Part shown: piece after piece, positions 1 through 9,284 of the stretch | Layout of the letters: every line of letters starts with the position of its first letter | How positions within the stretch are numbered: position 1 is the first letter of the stretch | DNA from: Rhizobium sp. P38BS-XIX | GTDB taxonomy: Bacteria > Pseudomonadota > Alphaproteobacteria > Rhizobiales > Rhizobiaceae | NCBI RefSeq assembly: GCF_012641435.1 | Contig: NZ_JABAIJ010000006.1 | Coordinates: forward strand, 372,001 to 436,000 | Direction of reading: 5' to 3' | Length of the DNA: 64,000 nucleotides | Notes under the pieces: generated by a model | Told to the model about the DNA's origin: nothing | Databases searched by the model: none | What the model saw: the letters and a program-made list of their open reading frames with translations, nothing else | Translations under genes and position numbers: made by a program

Positions 1-320
1 TCGATATCACCGCAACGACCGACATCGTCCGCACCTTCGGCCCCGACTACAGTGTCGTCTTCGTCGGCGATGCCTCCATGAGCCCCTACGAGATTACACA
101 GGCTGGCGGCTCAGTAGAGCATTGGAACAAGGAGGCCGGCGAGGTCTGGCTTGCGCGCATGACCGGTCATTTCCGCAAATGCATCTGGATCAACCCCGTG
201 CCGGAAAACTACTGGGGCTACACAACCTCGATCTCCATCATCCGCCGCCTGATGGCCGACCGCATGTACCCTCTGACACTCGGCGGCCTGGAAAAGGCGA
301 CGCGGGAACTGTCGCGCTGA
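1..320 (+). CDS. VWA (von Willebrand A, CoxE-like) domain protein, 3' end
   Basis: The frame is open from the left window edge (first full codon at base 3) to a TGA at 318-320, so only the last 105 residues are seen. They read as the end of a VWA-type fold: a hydrophobic strand (VVFVGDASM), then a helix, then a second strand with WINPVP and a conserved WGYTTS stretch. This resembles the C-terminus of rhizobial VWA/CoxE-like proteins, which usually sit beside MoxR-type AAA ATPases. The MIDAS motif would lie upstream, outside the window, so the family call is tentative. No terminator is obvious after the stop. Confidence 0.6.
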   Translation, partial: DITATTDIVRTFGPDYSVVFVGDASMSPYEITQAGGSVEHWNKEAGEVWLARMTGHFRKCIWINPVPENYWGYTTSISIIRRLMADRMYPLTLGGLEKATRELSR

Positions 321-418
321 ATGTTCAGCATTCGCATGTCGTGGTGCCACCAAATAACCACAACCATTTATAGAAAGAGAAGGACGATAGATACCTCCCC
401 GCACCCTCGGGGACACCG

Positions 419-853
419 GTGGAGATGTGCGTGCACCACGCTGTGAGATTTCTTCTCCTCATCGCGACCATTTTGCTCGTCTCGCAGCAGGCGAGAGCGG
501 AGGAGGGAGACTTTTCCGGCCAGTGGAATCAAACCTACTCCGACGTCGGCCCATGCGAGAAGTGCCGCGTGGGCGTCGTAAGGCAGGGGAGATTTATGAC
601 GATCAGCACGAACGACGGCTGGAGCGCTACGGCGCAGACCGGCCGGTACGGAAACGTGAATTACGCTGAGGGCACAGGTCAGTGGAGCGCTCAAAGCGGT
701 ATATACAGCTCAAAACCGTTCGATATCTTCATCGCCATTCGTGGCGATAGGCTGATGATAATCATAGCGGTGGAAAAATCGAATGGATCGAAGCAACCGA
801 TCAGGGCTCTTTTCAGTCGGAAGCCTGTCAAGTTTCTCAACGACAAGACATAG
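419..853 (+). CDS. Small secreted hypothetical protein with a CxxC pair
   Basis: The 144-residue product is not recognised. Residues 1-28 form a signal peptide with a hydrophobic core (FLLLIATILLVS) ending in an A-R-A cleavage site, so export to the periplasm is likely. The mature part starts with an acidic stretch, has a G-x-W motif and a GPCEKCRVG segment whose CxxC could be redox-active or metal-binding. Alternating polar and hydrophobic residues suggest a small beta-rich domain. The listed start is a GTG; an in-frame ATG at 425 is equally possible and leaves the signal peptide intact. It stands alone between the VWA gene and galM. Confidence 0.6.
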   Translation: MEMCVHHAVRFLLLIATILLVSQQARAEEGDFSGQWNQTYSDVGPCEKCRVGVVRQGRFMTISTNDGWSATAQTGRYGNVNYAEGTGQWSAQSGIYSSKPFDIFIAIRGDRLMIIIAVEKSNGSKQPIRALFSRKPVKFLNDKT

Positions 854-1008
854 TGGCCGGATGCATTTTCCATGAATTCGGTGGAAAGAACGCCGCGTCT
901 TGATCCCCCTCTGGCCCCCTCTAAATTTCGCTCGGGAATCGGTTGCGGAATAACGCGAATGGGGGCAGGGTCTGGCCTCACATATTCGAAAGCGATGGAT
1001 GAGCTGAT

Positions 1009-2034
1009 ATGACGGAAAGCACTTTGCAGCGGGAAGTTTTTGGGACGACGGCAGACGAGGAAACCGTCTATCGCGTCAAGATCGTCGGCGGCGGCCTGAC
1101 CGCGCATATCATGTCCTGGGGCGCGGTTATCCAGGATCTGCGTCTTGACGGCCACGCGCCCTCGCTGCTGCTCGGTTTCGACGATTTTGCAGATTATCCC
1201 GCCCATTCCTCCTATTTCGGCGCGACGCCCGGGCGCTGCGCCAACCGCATCGGCGGTGGCCGTTTCACGCTGGATGGCAAGCAGTATCAGCTCGAGCTCA
1301 ACGAAAAGGGCGTCACTCATCTGCACGGCGGCAAGGACAACATCGCCAAGCGCAACTGGACCATCGTCGAACACGATACCGATCGCGTGGTGCTGAAGAT
1401 CGTCGATCCCGATGGGCGCGCCGGCTACCCCGGCAATTGCACCATCCATGCGACCTATCGCGTTCATGGCAATGGCGAGTTCTCGGTGACATATGAATCC
1501 ACCACCGATCAGCCGACGATCGCCAATGTCTGCCAACACGCCTATTTCAACCTCGATGGTCGCGAGGACGCGCTCGGCCACGACATCATGATCGCCGCCG
1601 ATCACTATACGCCGACCGATGACAAGCAGGTCCCGACGGGTGAAGTCCGCTCGGTCGATGGCACAGTCTTCGACTTCCGCGAGATGTCGCCGATGAAGCG
1701 TTTCGATGGGAGCGAACAGGCGCTCTACGATCATAATTTCTGCCTTTCGCGCGAGCGCACCGCCAAGCGTTCCGTCGCGCTCGCACGCAGCGTCAATTCC
1801 GGTGTGTCGATGGAAGTGCGCACCACCGAGCCTGGCGTGCAGTTCTATACCGGCTTCAAGCTCAATGTGCCGGTTCCCGGCCATGACGGCCGCAAGATCG
1901 GCCCGTTTGCCGGCTTCTGCATGGAAACGCAGGTCTGGCCCGACGCCATCAATCACGAAGGCTTCCCCAATGCCGTACTTCGCCCCGGCGAAGTGCTGCG
2001 GCAGGAAACGGACTATATCTTCACCAAGAACTGA
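1009..2034 (+). CDS. galM: Aldose 1-epimerase (mutarotase)
   Basis: Predicted cytosolic mutarotase interconverting alpha and beta anomers of galactose or glucose. The 341 residues match the usual family length. Visible family motifs are GRCANRI (residues 75-81), HLHGG (104-108, containing the first catalytic-site His), an NVCQHAYFNLDG block (about 173-184, second His) and FCMETQVWPDAINH near residue 304, whose Glu is the expected general base. The ATG follows a purine-rich GGATGAGC. A strong terminator follows the stop, so this is a single-gene unit preceding the amino-sugar cluster rather than part of it. Confidence 0.93.
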   Translation: MTESTLQREVFGTTADEETVYRVKIVGGGLTAHIMSWGAVIQDLRLDGHAPSLLLGFDDFADYPAHSSYFGATPGRCANRIGGGRFTLDGKQYQLELNEKGVTHLHGGKDNIAKRNWTIVEHDTDRVVLKIVDPDGRAGYPGNCTIHATYRVHGNGEFSVTYESTTDQPTIANVCQHAYFNLDGREDALGHDIMIAADHYTPTDDKQVPTGEVRSVDGTVFDFREMSPMKRFDGSEQALYDHNFCLSRERTAKRSVALARSVNSGVSMEVRTTEPGVQFYTGFKLNVPVPGHDGRKIGPFAGFCMETQVWPDAINHEGFPNAVLRPGEVLRQETDYIFTKN

Positions 2035-2061
2035 GCCGGGCATGTCCTGCTCAATCCATCG

Positions 2062-2099
2062 TCGGCCGGGCGTCCAAAGCGCCCGGCCGATTCTTTTTT
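2062..2099 (+). terminator. Intrinsic terminator of galM
   Basis: A perfect 11-bp GC-rich stem (2062-2072 with 2080-2090, 7-nt loop) is followed by TTCTTTTTT. It separates galM from the GntR operon. Confidence 0.85.
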
Positions 2100-2128
2100 G
2101 CCAAACGCCCAGATTCACCTTGTGAATT

Positions 2129-2168
2129 GGTTCTAAATAGGTTCTAATTACTCACCATGGATAGAACC
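2129..2168. promoter_or_regulatory. Candidate autoregulatory GntR operator
   Basis: GGTTCTAA occurs twice in direct orientation at 2129-2136 and 2140-2147, starts 11 bp apart (one helical turn), and its complement TAGAACC lies at 2162-2168 across the first codons of the regulator. Repeated half-sites over the start of a GntR gene fit autoregulation. The assignment to this regulator is inference. Confidence 0.5.
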
Positions 2169-2930
2169 AGTTTGATCGCCGAACTGAACAATCGCGGTCT
2201 CAGTGAAGGGACCGGAAGCGGGCCGCTGTACAAGCGGCTGGCACAGGCCTTGACGGGTCTCATTCAGGAAGGACTGCTGAAAGCCGGTACGGCGCTGCCG
2301 GGCGAGCGCGATCTTGCCAGTGCGTTGGAAATTGGCCGCATCACCGTCAGAACCGCCTATCGCGACCTCTTGGCCTCCGGCGTCATCGAATCGCGCCACG
2401 GCAGTGGCACCTTCGTGTCGCAACATGTTGAACGCATCGAACAGCCGCTGTGGCGCCTCTCCTCCTTCTCGGCGGACATGCGATCGCGTGGACGCGAGCC
2501 CGCGGCGCGTGTTCTCCAGCGCACGATTGGCACGCCCTCCCCGGAAGAATGTTTCCTTCTGGGCCTTGCCGTCGATGAGCCGATACTGCGGCTCGACCGA
2601 TTGCGCCTTGCCGATGACCAGCCGCTCGCCATCGAGCGCGCCGTCGTCCCTATCAAGTTTCTCGGCAAGGACGCCGTATCCGAAGGATCGCTTTACGACA
2701 CGCTGGCGGCCAATGGCTTCAAGCCGGTGCGCGCCCAGCAAAGACTGACGGCCGTGACGCTTGACCCGACATCCGCAGCGATCCTGACGGTCAAAGCCGG
2801 CGCGCCGGCGCTTCTGATCGAACGCGTGTCCCGCCTCGCCGACCAGCGCGTGGTTGAATATACCCGCTCGCATTATCGCGGCGATGCTTATGATTTTGTT
2901 GCTGAATTGAGAATTGGAGATGACCTATGA
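2157..2930 (+). CDS. GntR/HutC-family regulator of amino-sugar catabolism (NagQ-like)
   Basis: The 257-residue protein has an N-terminal GntR winged helix (about residues 20-90; GERDLASALEIGRITVRTAYRDL is the recognition region, ending at GSGTFV) and a C-terminal UTRA ligand-binding domain (about 105-250), which defines the HutC subfamily. Its stop overlaps the next gene's start (ATGA), so it is translationally coupled to a SIS-type sugar-phosphate gene and nagA. The likely role is repression of this operon, relieved by an amino-sugar phosphate; the ligand is inferred from the neighbours. Candidate operators overlap its promoter and start. Confidence 0.85.
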   Translation: MDRTSLIAELNNRGLSEGTGSGPLYKRLAQALTGLIQEGLLKAGTALPGERDLASALEIGRITVRTAYRDLLASGVIESRHGSGTFVSQHVERIEQPLWRLSSFSADMRSRGREPAARVLQRTIGTPSPEECFLLGLAVDEPILRLDRLRLADDQPLAIERAVVPIKFLGKDAVSEGSLYDTLAANGFKPVRAQQRLTAVTLDPTSAAILTVKAGAPALLIERVSRLADQRVVEYTRSHYRGDAYDFVAELRIGDDL

Positions 2931-3958
2931 GCGAGACCCAGTCCCTGATGCTGACGGAAGCCGGCCAATCGCCTGAAGTGGTTGCGACCCTGCTTGAAAA
3001 AGAAAAGCCCGCTTTCGCTGAGATCGCGAAGCTCTTCGCTTCGGGCCGGCCGTCGCTGATCACGACGGCAGCGCGCGGTTCGTCCGACCATGCGGCCACC
3101 TTCTTCAAATATCTCTTCGAAATCTCCTGCGGCGTTCCGGTCGCCTCCGTCGGCCCGTCGATCGCCTCTGTCTATGGTGCGTCCCTGAACCTCAAGGGCG
3201 GCATCCATTTCACGGTATCCCAGTCCGGCGGCAGCCCCGACATTATCGCAATGCAGGCGGCAGCCAAGAAGGGCGGCGCGACCACCATCGCCGTCGTCAA
3301 CGTCACCGACAGCCCGCTTGCAAAGGAAGCCGACATCGTGCTCGGCCTCAATGCCGGCAAGGAACAAAGTGTTGCCGCCACCAAGTCCTTCGTCGCCTCG
3401 GTCGCGGCCCTTGCCGGCGTGACGGCAGCAGTTTCGCAGGACAAAGCCCTGATCGATGGCCTTGCCAAGCTGCCGGAAGCCCTGGCCGCCACCTCGGGCA
3501 TCGATGGCAAGGCGGCAGAAGACGTGCTCTTCGATGCTTCCTCGCTCTATACCGGCGGCCGCGGCCCTGCCTTCGCTATCGCGCTTGAAGCGGCGTTGAA
3601 GGCAAAGGAAACCGCCGGTCTGCATGCCGAAGCCTTCTCCCTGGCCGAACTCATGCACGGCCCGATGCGCCTGGTGCAACCGGGCTTCCCGATCGTCGCC
3701 TTCTCGCCCGATGATGCCGCCTTCGCCAACAATGCGCAGGCGCTGGAGCGGCTGCAGAAGCTCGGCGCCACCGCCGTTTCCTTCTCGACCGCGCCGCTCG
3801 CCGGCATCAATCTTCATATGCCGACGACGGGCAATGGTCTGCTCGACCCGCTCGTCTCGCTATTGTGCTACTATCGCCTCATCGAGTCGGTAACGCGTCG
3901 CAAGGGCTTCAACCCAGATAAGCCGGCTAACCTTCTCAAGGTAACGGAGACCATGTGA
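2927..3958 (+). CDS. SIS-domain glucosamine-6-phosphate deaminase/isomerase-like protein (NagB-II type)
   Basis: The 343-residue protein has two tandem SIS domains, like the isomerase half of GlmS but lacking the glutaminase domain. The first domain holds the phosphosugar-binding ARGSSDHAA segment (about residues 47-55) and SQSGGSPD (about 97-104). The second holds the GRGP and E-A-F-S-x-x-E-L-x-H-G-P region typical of GlmS-type SIS proteins. Next to nagA it most likely converts GlcN-6-P to Fru-6-P and ammonia. It overlaps the GntR gene and nagA by 4 nt on each side, giving one tightly coupled operon. Confidence 0.88.
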   Translation: MSETQSLMLTEAGQSPEVVATLLEKEKPAFAEIAKLFASGRPSLITTAARGSSDHAATFFKYLFEISCGVPVASVGPSIASVYGASLNLKGGIHFTVSQSGGSPDIIAMQAAAKKGGATTIAVVNVTDSPLAKEADIVLGLNAGKEQSVAATKSFVASVAALAGVTAAVSQDKALIDGLAKLPEALAATSGIDGKAAEDVLFDASSLYTGGRGPAFAIALEAALKAKETAGLHAEAFSLAELMHGPMRLVQPGFPIVAFSPDDAAFANNAQALERLQKLGATAVSFSTAPLAGINLHMPTTGNGLLDPLVSLLCYYRLIESVTRRKGFNPDKPANLLKVTETM

Positions 3959-5115
3959 TGGAGTACAAGGTCTTTACCGGCGCCCGCATCTTTGATGGCG
4001 ACCGGTTTCACGACGACAGCGCGCTTGTGATCGGCAACGGTCGCGTCCATGCCATCACCGGTGCGAATGACGTGCCGGAGAATGCCGAAACGATCCGGCT
4101 CGATGGCGGCGTGCTTGCGCCGGGCTTCGTCGATGCGCAGGTCAATGGCGGCGGCGGCCGCATGCTGAACGACGAGCCCTCGCCCGAATCCATGTACATG
4201 ATCGCCGAGGGTCATCGCCCCTACGGCACGACATCGGTGCTGCCCACGTTGATTACCGATGTTGCAGCGGCAACGATGGCGTCGATCGAAGCAGCCGTCG
4301 AGGCGGTGAAGACCAATCGCGGCGTAGTCGGCCTCCATCTCGAAGGCCCGCACCTGGCTCCGGCCCGCAAGGGCGCGCACCTCGCCGAACTGATGCGCCC
4401 GGTCGAAGACAGCGATGTCAAAACCTTTATCCGCGCTCGCGAAGCGATCGGCACCTTGATGATCACCATGGCGGCGGAGCAGGTGACCGAGCGCCAGGTA
4501 CAGGCGCTCAGCGAAGGCGGCGTCATCATCAGCCTTGGCCATAGCGATTGCACGGCGGAAGCGGCGGATGCACGGTTCGATGTCGGCGCGCGCGGCGTCA
4601 CCCATCTTTTCAACGCCATGAGCCAGATGAGCCATCGCACACCCGGCCTCGTCGGCGCGGCGATCGACCATCCCGCCGCCTGGTGCGGCATCATTGCCGA
4701 CGGCCATCACATCGACCCGAGAGCATTGCGCATTGCGCTGCGCGCCAAGCGCGGCGAAGGACGCCTGTTCTTCGTCACCGACGCCATGTCGCTCGTCGGC
4801 ACGGATCTCCCGAGCTTCACGCTGAACGGCCGCACGGTCTATCGCACCAAGGGTGGCTATTGCTCGAAACTCACGCTGGAGGACGGCACGCTGGCCGGCT
4901 CGGATGTCGATATGGCCTCCACGATCCGCTATGGCGTCAATTTCCTCGAGCTGTCGCTCGCCGAAGCACTGCGCATGGCGACCTCCTATCCCGCCCGCTT
5001 CCTCCGTTTGACGGATCGCGGTCACCTGACGCCGGGAACCCGCGCCGATCTCGTTCACATCGATGACGGTATCGAAGTGACGAACACCTGGATTTCGGGC
5101 CAGCCATCGAAATAG
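3955..5115 (+). CDS. nagA: N-acetylglucosamine-6-phosphate deacetylase
   Basis: The 386-residue amidohydrolase removes acetate from GlcNAc-6-P in the cytosol. Recognisable family features are GFVDAQVNGGGG (about residues 59-70), the metal-ligand segment HLEGPHLAP (about 127-135), the substrate-contact HLFNAM block, a catalytic Asp in FVTDAMSLVG, and the C-terminal amidohydrolase closing segment with LTPGTRADLVHID. Length is normal for NagA. It starts within the stop of the SIS gene (ATGA) and supplies the GlcN-6-P used by it. No PTS or transporter gene lies in the visible part of the cluster. Confidence 0.95.
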   Translation: MMEYKVFTGARIFDGDRFHDDSALVIGNGRVHAITGANDVPENAETIRLDGGVLAPGFVDAQVNGGGGRMLNDEPSPESMYMIAEGHRPYGTTSVLPTLITDVAAATMASIEAAVEAVKTNRGVVGLHLEGPHLAPARKGAHLAELMRPVEDSDVKTFIRAREAIGTLMITMAAEQVTERQVQALSEGGVIISLGHSDCTAEAADARFDVGARGVTHLFNAMSQMSHRTPGLVGAAIDHPAAWCGIIADGHHIDPRALRIALRAKRGEGRLFFVTDAMSLVGTDLPSFTLNGRTVYRTKGGYCSKLTLEDGTLAGSDVDMASTIRYGVNFLELSLAEALRMATSYPARFLRLTDRGHLTPGTRADLVHIDDGIEVTNTWISGQPSK

Positions 5116-5287
5116 AGCAAGTCCGGCAAACTGCGCGGCGGTACTGCCGGGAATTGCGAGACAACGAACAGACAAGGCGATTCAGTGTTCGCGTGACATG
5201 CTGAACCGCCAGTCCGAACAGAATGAAGCGCCTTCGCAATTTGAACAAGGCGAAAGCGCTCTGATACAGCAAATGAGGAGACGCGGG

Positions 5288-6016
5288 ATGACCGCAGTCA
5301 CGGACAGCTATTTCTCGGCCGTCATCGGCAGGCTGCAGACCTTGCGCGAAGCACTGGCCGAGCCCATGTCCCGAGCTTCAGCCGCCATATGCACGGCCGC
5401 GCGCGCCGACCGCCGCGTCTATGTCTTCGGCACCGGCCACTCGCATATGCTGGCGGAGGAAGTGCATTATCGCGCCGGCGGCCTGGCTTTCACCATACCG
5501 GTACTGGTGGGCTCTGCCATGCTCCACGAAGGTGCCGTCATCAGCTCGGTCTATGAGCGCACGGAAGGTCTCATCCGGCCGGTGTTTGAACGCTATGGCA
5601 TGCAGGCCGGCGACGTTGTCATCATCGCCTCCAATTCCGGGGTCAACGCCGCACCGATCGAGGCGGCCAACTACGGACGCGAAATCGGCGCAACCGTGAT
5701 CGCCATCACCTCGCTCGCCTATTCGGCCGCCATTGCCAACGGGCGCACGAAGCTTGCCGATATCGCCGATATCGTGCTGGATAACGGCCTGCCGCCCGGC
5801 GATGCGATGGTCGAGCTGCCCGGCGTCGGGATGAAGGTCGGTCCGGCATCGACGGCCGTCGGAGCAACCGTGCTGAACGCGATCTTCGCAGAAGTCGCCG
5901 CGGAACTCTGCAAGGATGGCAATCCACCCGTTTACCTCAGCGCCAATATGCCAGGCGCCAAGGAAATCAATCAGGAGCTGGTCAAGAAATACCGGCCTCG
6001 CAATCCGCATCTCTGA
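5288..6016 (+). CDS. UPF0309-type SIS-domain protein, putative phosphosugar isomerase
   Basis: The 242-residue single-SIS protein resembles the UPF0309 family. The frame is open from 5198, but the ATG at 5288 has AGGAG 7 nt upstream and gives the family length. Visible SIS features are VFGTGHSHMLAEE near the N-terminus, the SNSG phosphate-binding loop in VVIIASNSGVNAAPIE, and a later GPASTAVGATVLNAI helix. The conserved His-rich GTGHSH and LHEGA segments suggest catalysis. It follows nagA by about 170 nt in the same orientation. The substrate is unknown; an amino-sugar or muramic-acid phosphate is plausible. Confidence 0.82.
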   Translation: MTAVTDSYFSAVIGRLQTLREALAEPMSRASAAICTAARADRRVYVFGTGHSHMLAEEVHYRAGGLAFTIPVLVGSAMLHEGAVISSVYERTEGLIRPVFERYGMQAGDVVIIASNSGVNAAPIEAANYGREIGATVIAITSLAYSAAIANGRTKLADIADIVLDNGLPPGDAMVELPGVGMKVGPASTAVGATVLNAIFAEVAAELCKDGNPPVYLSANMPGAKEINQELVKKYRPRNPHL

Positions 6017-6060
6017 ACGAGAGCGGCCTTTGCCGTTTATTGCATGAAAACAGACGAATG

Positions 6061-6098
6061 AAGCGGCCGAGCGATTCCCGTGAAACGCTCGGCCGCTT
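6061..6098. terminator. Bidirectional hairpin between convergent genes
   Basis: A perfect 13-bp inverted repeat (6061-6073 with 6086-6098, 12-nt loop attcccgtgaaa) lies between the convergent SIS and RND genes. The loop resembles that of the RIME-like palindrome at 21277-21321, so this may be a repeat-derived terminator. Confidence 0.65.
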
Positions 6099-6107
6099 CG
6101 TCAGATG

Positions 6108-9100
6108 TCACTGTGCCGCAGCATCGGTCGCGGAGGGCTCTTGCGTCGCCTCCGCCTGCTTGCGCCGACGACGAAGGACCACGTAGAACACCGGCGTCAG
6201 GAACAGACCGAACAACGTCACCCCAAGCATGCCTGAAAAGACGGCCGTACCGAGCGACTGGCGCATTTCCGCACCCGGGCCGGTGGCGATCATCAGCGGC
6301 ACGACGCCGAAGATGAAGGCGAATGCCGTCATCAGGATCGGACGCAGGCGCAGATGGCTGGCCTCGATCGCCGCCTCCACCGCACTCTTTCCTTCAAGCT
6401 GCGCCTGCCGGGCAAACTCGACGATCAGAATAGCGTTCTTGGCCGCAAGGCCGATCAGCACGATCAACCCGATCTGCGTGAGGATGTTGTTGTCCATCCC
6501 TCTCAAATGCACGCCGATCAATGCCGCCAGGACTGCCAGCGGCACGATGAGGATAATGGCAAGCGGCAGGATCCAGCTTTCATACTGCGCCGAAAGCGCC
6601 AGGAAAACGAAGATGACCGACAGCGCGAAGATGTAGATCGCCGTATTGCCGGTGTGCTTTTCCTGATAGGCGAGTTCGGTCCATTCGAAGGTCGTACCCG
6701 CCGGCAGCAGGTTCTTGGCCAATCCTTCCATAGTGTCGAGTGCCGAGCCGGTGGAAACACCCGGTCCCGGGTTCCCCTGCAGGGGAACGGAGACATACAT
6801 GTTGTAGCGCTGAACAAGCGCCGGCCCGGTGGTGTCGCGAATATCCACCAACGTGCCGAGCGGCACCAATGCGCCCGTTGCCGAGCGCACCTTCAGCGCC
6901 AGAATATCCTCGCGATCCATACGGTACTGCTGATCGGCCTGCGCCCGCACCTGATAGACGCGGCCAAAAGCGTTGAAGTCGTTCACGTAGGATGTGCCGA
7001 GGTTGATCGACAGCGTTTCGAAGATATTCGGGATCGGCACGTTCAGCGCCCGCGCCTTGTCGCGGTCGATCGCCAGGAAGTATTGCGGGCTGTTGGCGGA
7101 GAAGGTGGTGAAGACGCCACTTACACCCTTGTTCTGCGCTGCGGCGCCCATCATCTGGTAGGCGAGCGGCAGGATCCGGCGCATGTCCGGATTTTCCCGG
7201 TCCATGATCTGCATCTTGAAGCCGCCGGAATTGCCGACGCCGCGGATCGACGGCGGCGGAATGGCGATGATGAAGGCCTCCTGGATACCCTGAAGGCTGC
7301 CATAGAGCTGACCGATGATCTTGGTCGCAGTATCCCCGGTCTTTAGTCGTTCCTCGAAAGGCTTGAACGGCGTGAAAATGACGCCCGAGTTCGATGCATT
7401 GGTGAAAGTCGCCCCGTTGAAGCCGGCAAAGGCAACGGCATTTTCGACGCCTGGCGTCTTGTTGATGATCTCCGTCGCCTTCTGGATGACGGCGTTGGTG
7501 CGCGCCAGCGACGCGCCGTCAGGCAGCTGTACGACGACGATCGCGTAACCCTGGTCCATCGTGGGAACGAAGCCTTGCGGCACGATCTTGCCCATATACC
7601 ATGTGGCACCCAGAAGCCCGACAAAAACAAGAAGCGCGCAACCGAGAGCGACCCACGTCGTGACGAGATGCCGGATGACCCAGGAATAGCCGCCGCTCAT
7701 CCGCTCAAAGCCACGGTTGAAGCCATCGCCGAGGCCACGGCCGAACCGCGCAAAGATGTTGCTGGACTTCTTGTGGCTGTGTGGCCGCAACACGATCGCG
7801 GCGATGGCCGGTGAGAGCGTCAGCGAATTCAGGCAGGAGATCGCGGTTGCGACGGAGATCGTCACCGCGAACTGCCGATAGAACTGGCCGGTGATCCCCG
7901 GAATGAACGCTGTCGGCAGAAACACCGCGATGAGCACGAGCGAGATTGCCAGAACGGCTGTGCCCACTTCGTTCATCGTCACATGCGACGCCTCCTTCGG
8001 CGTCATTCCAAGCGCAAGGTTTCGCTCGACATTCTCGACGACCACGATCGCATCGTCGACGACGATACCGATCGCCAGCACCAGACCGAACAAGGTGAGC
8101 ATGTTCAGCGAGAAGCCGAAGGCAAGCAGGAATGCGAAAGTGCCGATCAGCGAAACGGGGATGGCAACGATTGGAATGATCGCCGTTCGCCACGATTGCA
8201 GGAAGACCAGCACGACGATGGCAACGAGGATAGCCGCCTCGAAGATGGTCTTGTAAACCTCATGGATGGATTCGGCGATGAACTCCGTCGGATTGTAGAT
8301 GATGCGGTATTCAAGCCCCTGCGGGAAATCCTGGGCGAGACTTTCCATCGTCTTCTGGATATCGGCGGCGGCATCGAGCGCGTTCGTGCCCGGACGTGCG
8401 AAGACGCCTAGCGCCACTGCGGGACTGCCGTTCAGATAACTATTGGTGACGTAATCCTGCGCACCGAGCTCGATGCGCGCGACATCCTGCAACTGTACGA
8501 GACGTCCGTTGCCTGTCGCCTTGACGATGACGTAGCGGAACTGCCGGGCATCGGAAAAGCGTCCCTGTGTCGTGACGGTATATTGAAAGGCATTGGTGCC
8601 GGAGACGGGTGGACCACCGATCGTGCCGCCCGAAACCTGAACGTTCTGATCCCGAAGCGCCTGAACGATGTCACCGGCGGTCATGCCATAGGCGGCAAGC
8701 TTTTCAGGATCCAGCCAGATGCGCAGCGAATATTGCCGCTCGCCGAAGAGCTGAACATCGCCGACGCCATCCAGACGAACCAGAAGGTCGCGGATGCGCG
8801 TGCGGGCATAGTTGGAAATATAGAGCTGGTCGTAGCGATTGCTGGGCGAGAGAAGGTGCACGACCATCATCAGGTCAGGCGAGCTTTTGACCGTCGTGAT
8901 GCCGATACGGCGTACGTCATCGGGCAGGCGAGGCTCGGCGATGGCGACGCGGTTCTGCACCAGCACCTGCGCCTTATCGAGATCGGTGCCGAGCTTGAAG
9001 GTGATCGTCAGCGCCATGGAACCGTCGGCGCTTGAATAGGAGGACATGTAGAGCATGTCCTCGACGCCGTTGACTTCCTGCTCGATCGGCGTTGCCACCG

Positions 9101-9284
9101 TATCGGCAATCGTCTGCGAGTCCGCGCCCGGGTACGAGGTGCGCACGACGATCGTCGGCGGCGCCACTTCCGGATACTGCGCGACCGGCAGCTGGAAATA
9201 AGCGATGCCGCCGACAATCAGCAGCACGATGGATAGGACCGACGCGAAGATCGGTCGATCGACGAAAAAGTGGGAAAACCTCAT
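6108..9284 (-). CDS. RND (HAE1) multidrug efflux permease, AcrB/MexB-like
   Basis: The 1058-residue inner-membrane proton/drug antiporter has the full two-repeat RND layout: TM1 near the N-terminus, a large periplasmic loop, a TM2-6 cluster, TM7, a second loop and TM8-12. Proton-relay residues are present: the Asp pair in GIVVDDAIVVVENV (TM4) and the Lys in GLAAKNAILIVEFA (TM10). The N-terminal FSHFFVDRPIFA is diagnostic. The start overlaps the adaptor stop by 4 nt. No outer-membrane TolC/OprM gene is adjacent, so the pump must use a channel encoded elsewhere. Regulation may act through the palindrome near 10670. Confidence 0.96.
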   Translation of the reverse strand: MRFSHFFVDRPIFASVLSIVLLIVGGIAYFQLPVAQYPEVAPPTIVVRTSYPGADSQTIADTVATPIEQEVNGVEDMLYMSSYSSADGSMALTITFKLGTDLDKAQVLVQNRVAIAEPRLPDDVRRIGITTVKSSPDLMMVVHLLSPSNRYDQLYISNYARTRIRDLLVRLDGVGDVQLFGERQYSLRIWLDPEKLAAYGMTAGDIVQALRDQNVQVSGGTIGGPPVSGTNAFQYTVTTQGRFSDARQFRYVIVKATGNGRLVQLQDVARIELGAQDYVTNSYLNGSPAVALGVFARPGTNALDAAADIQKTMESLAQDFPQGLEYRIIYNPTEFIAESIHEVYKTIFEAAILVAIVVLVFLQSWRTAIIPIVAIPVSLIGTFAFLLAFGFSLNMLTLFGLVLAIGIVVDDAIVVVENVERNLALGMTPKEASHVTMNEVGTAVLAISLVLIAVFLPTAFIPGITGQFYRQFAVTISVATAISCLNSLTLSPAIAAIVLRPHSHKKSSNIFARFGRGLGDGFNRGFERMSGGYSWVIRHLVTTWVALGCALLVFVGLLGATWYMGKIVPQGFVPTMDQGYAIVVVQLPDGASLARTNAVIQKATEIINKTPGVENAVAFAGFNGATFTNASNSGVIFTPFKPFEERLKTGDTATKIIGQLYGSLQGIQEAFIIAIPPPSIRGVGNSGGFKMQIMDRENPDMRRILPLAYQMMGAAAQNKGVSGVFTTFSANSPQYFLAIDRDKARALNVPIPNIFETLSINLGTSYVNDFNAFGRVYQVRAQADQQYRMDREDILALKVRSATGALVPLGTLVDIRDTTGPALVQRYNMYVSVPLQGNPGPGVSTGSALDTMEGLAKNLLPAGTTFEWTELAYQEKHTGNTAIYIFALSVIFVFLALSAQYESWILPLAIILIVPLAVLAALIGVHLRGMDNNILTQIGLIVLIGLAAKNAILIVEFARQAQLEGKSAVEAAIEASHLRLRPILMTAFAFIFGVVPLMIATGPGAEMRQSLGTAVFSGMLGVTLFGLFLTPVFYVVLRRRRKQAEATQEPSATDAAAQ

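Noticed and set aside
691..2118. 475-codon minus-strand frame
   Set aside because: It is antisense to galM; its composition is a codon-shadow pattern.
3871..5175. 434-codon minus-strand frame
   Set aside because: It is antisense to nagA; no SD or domain.
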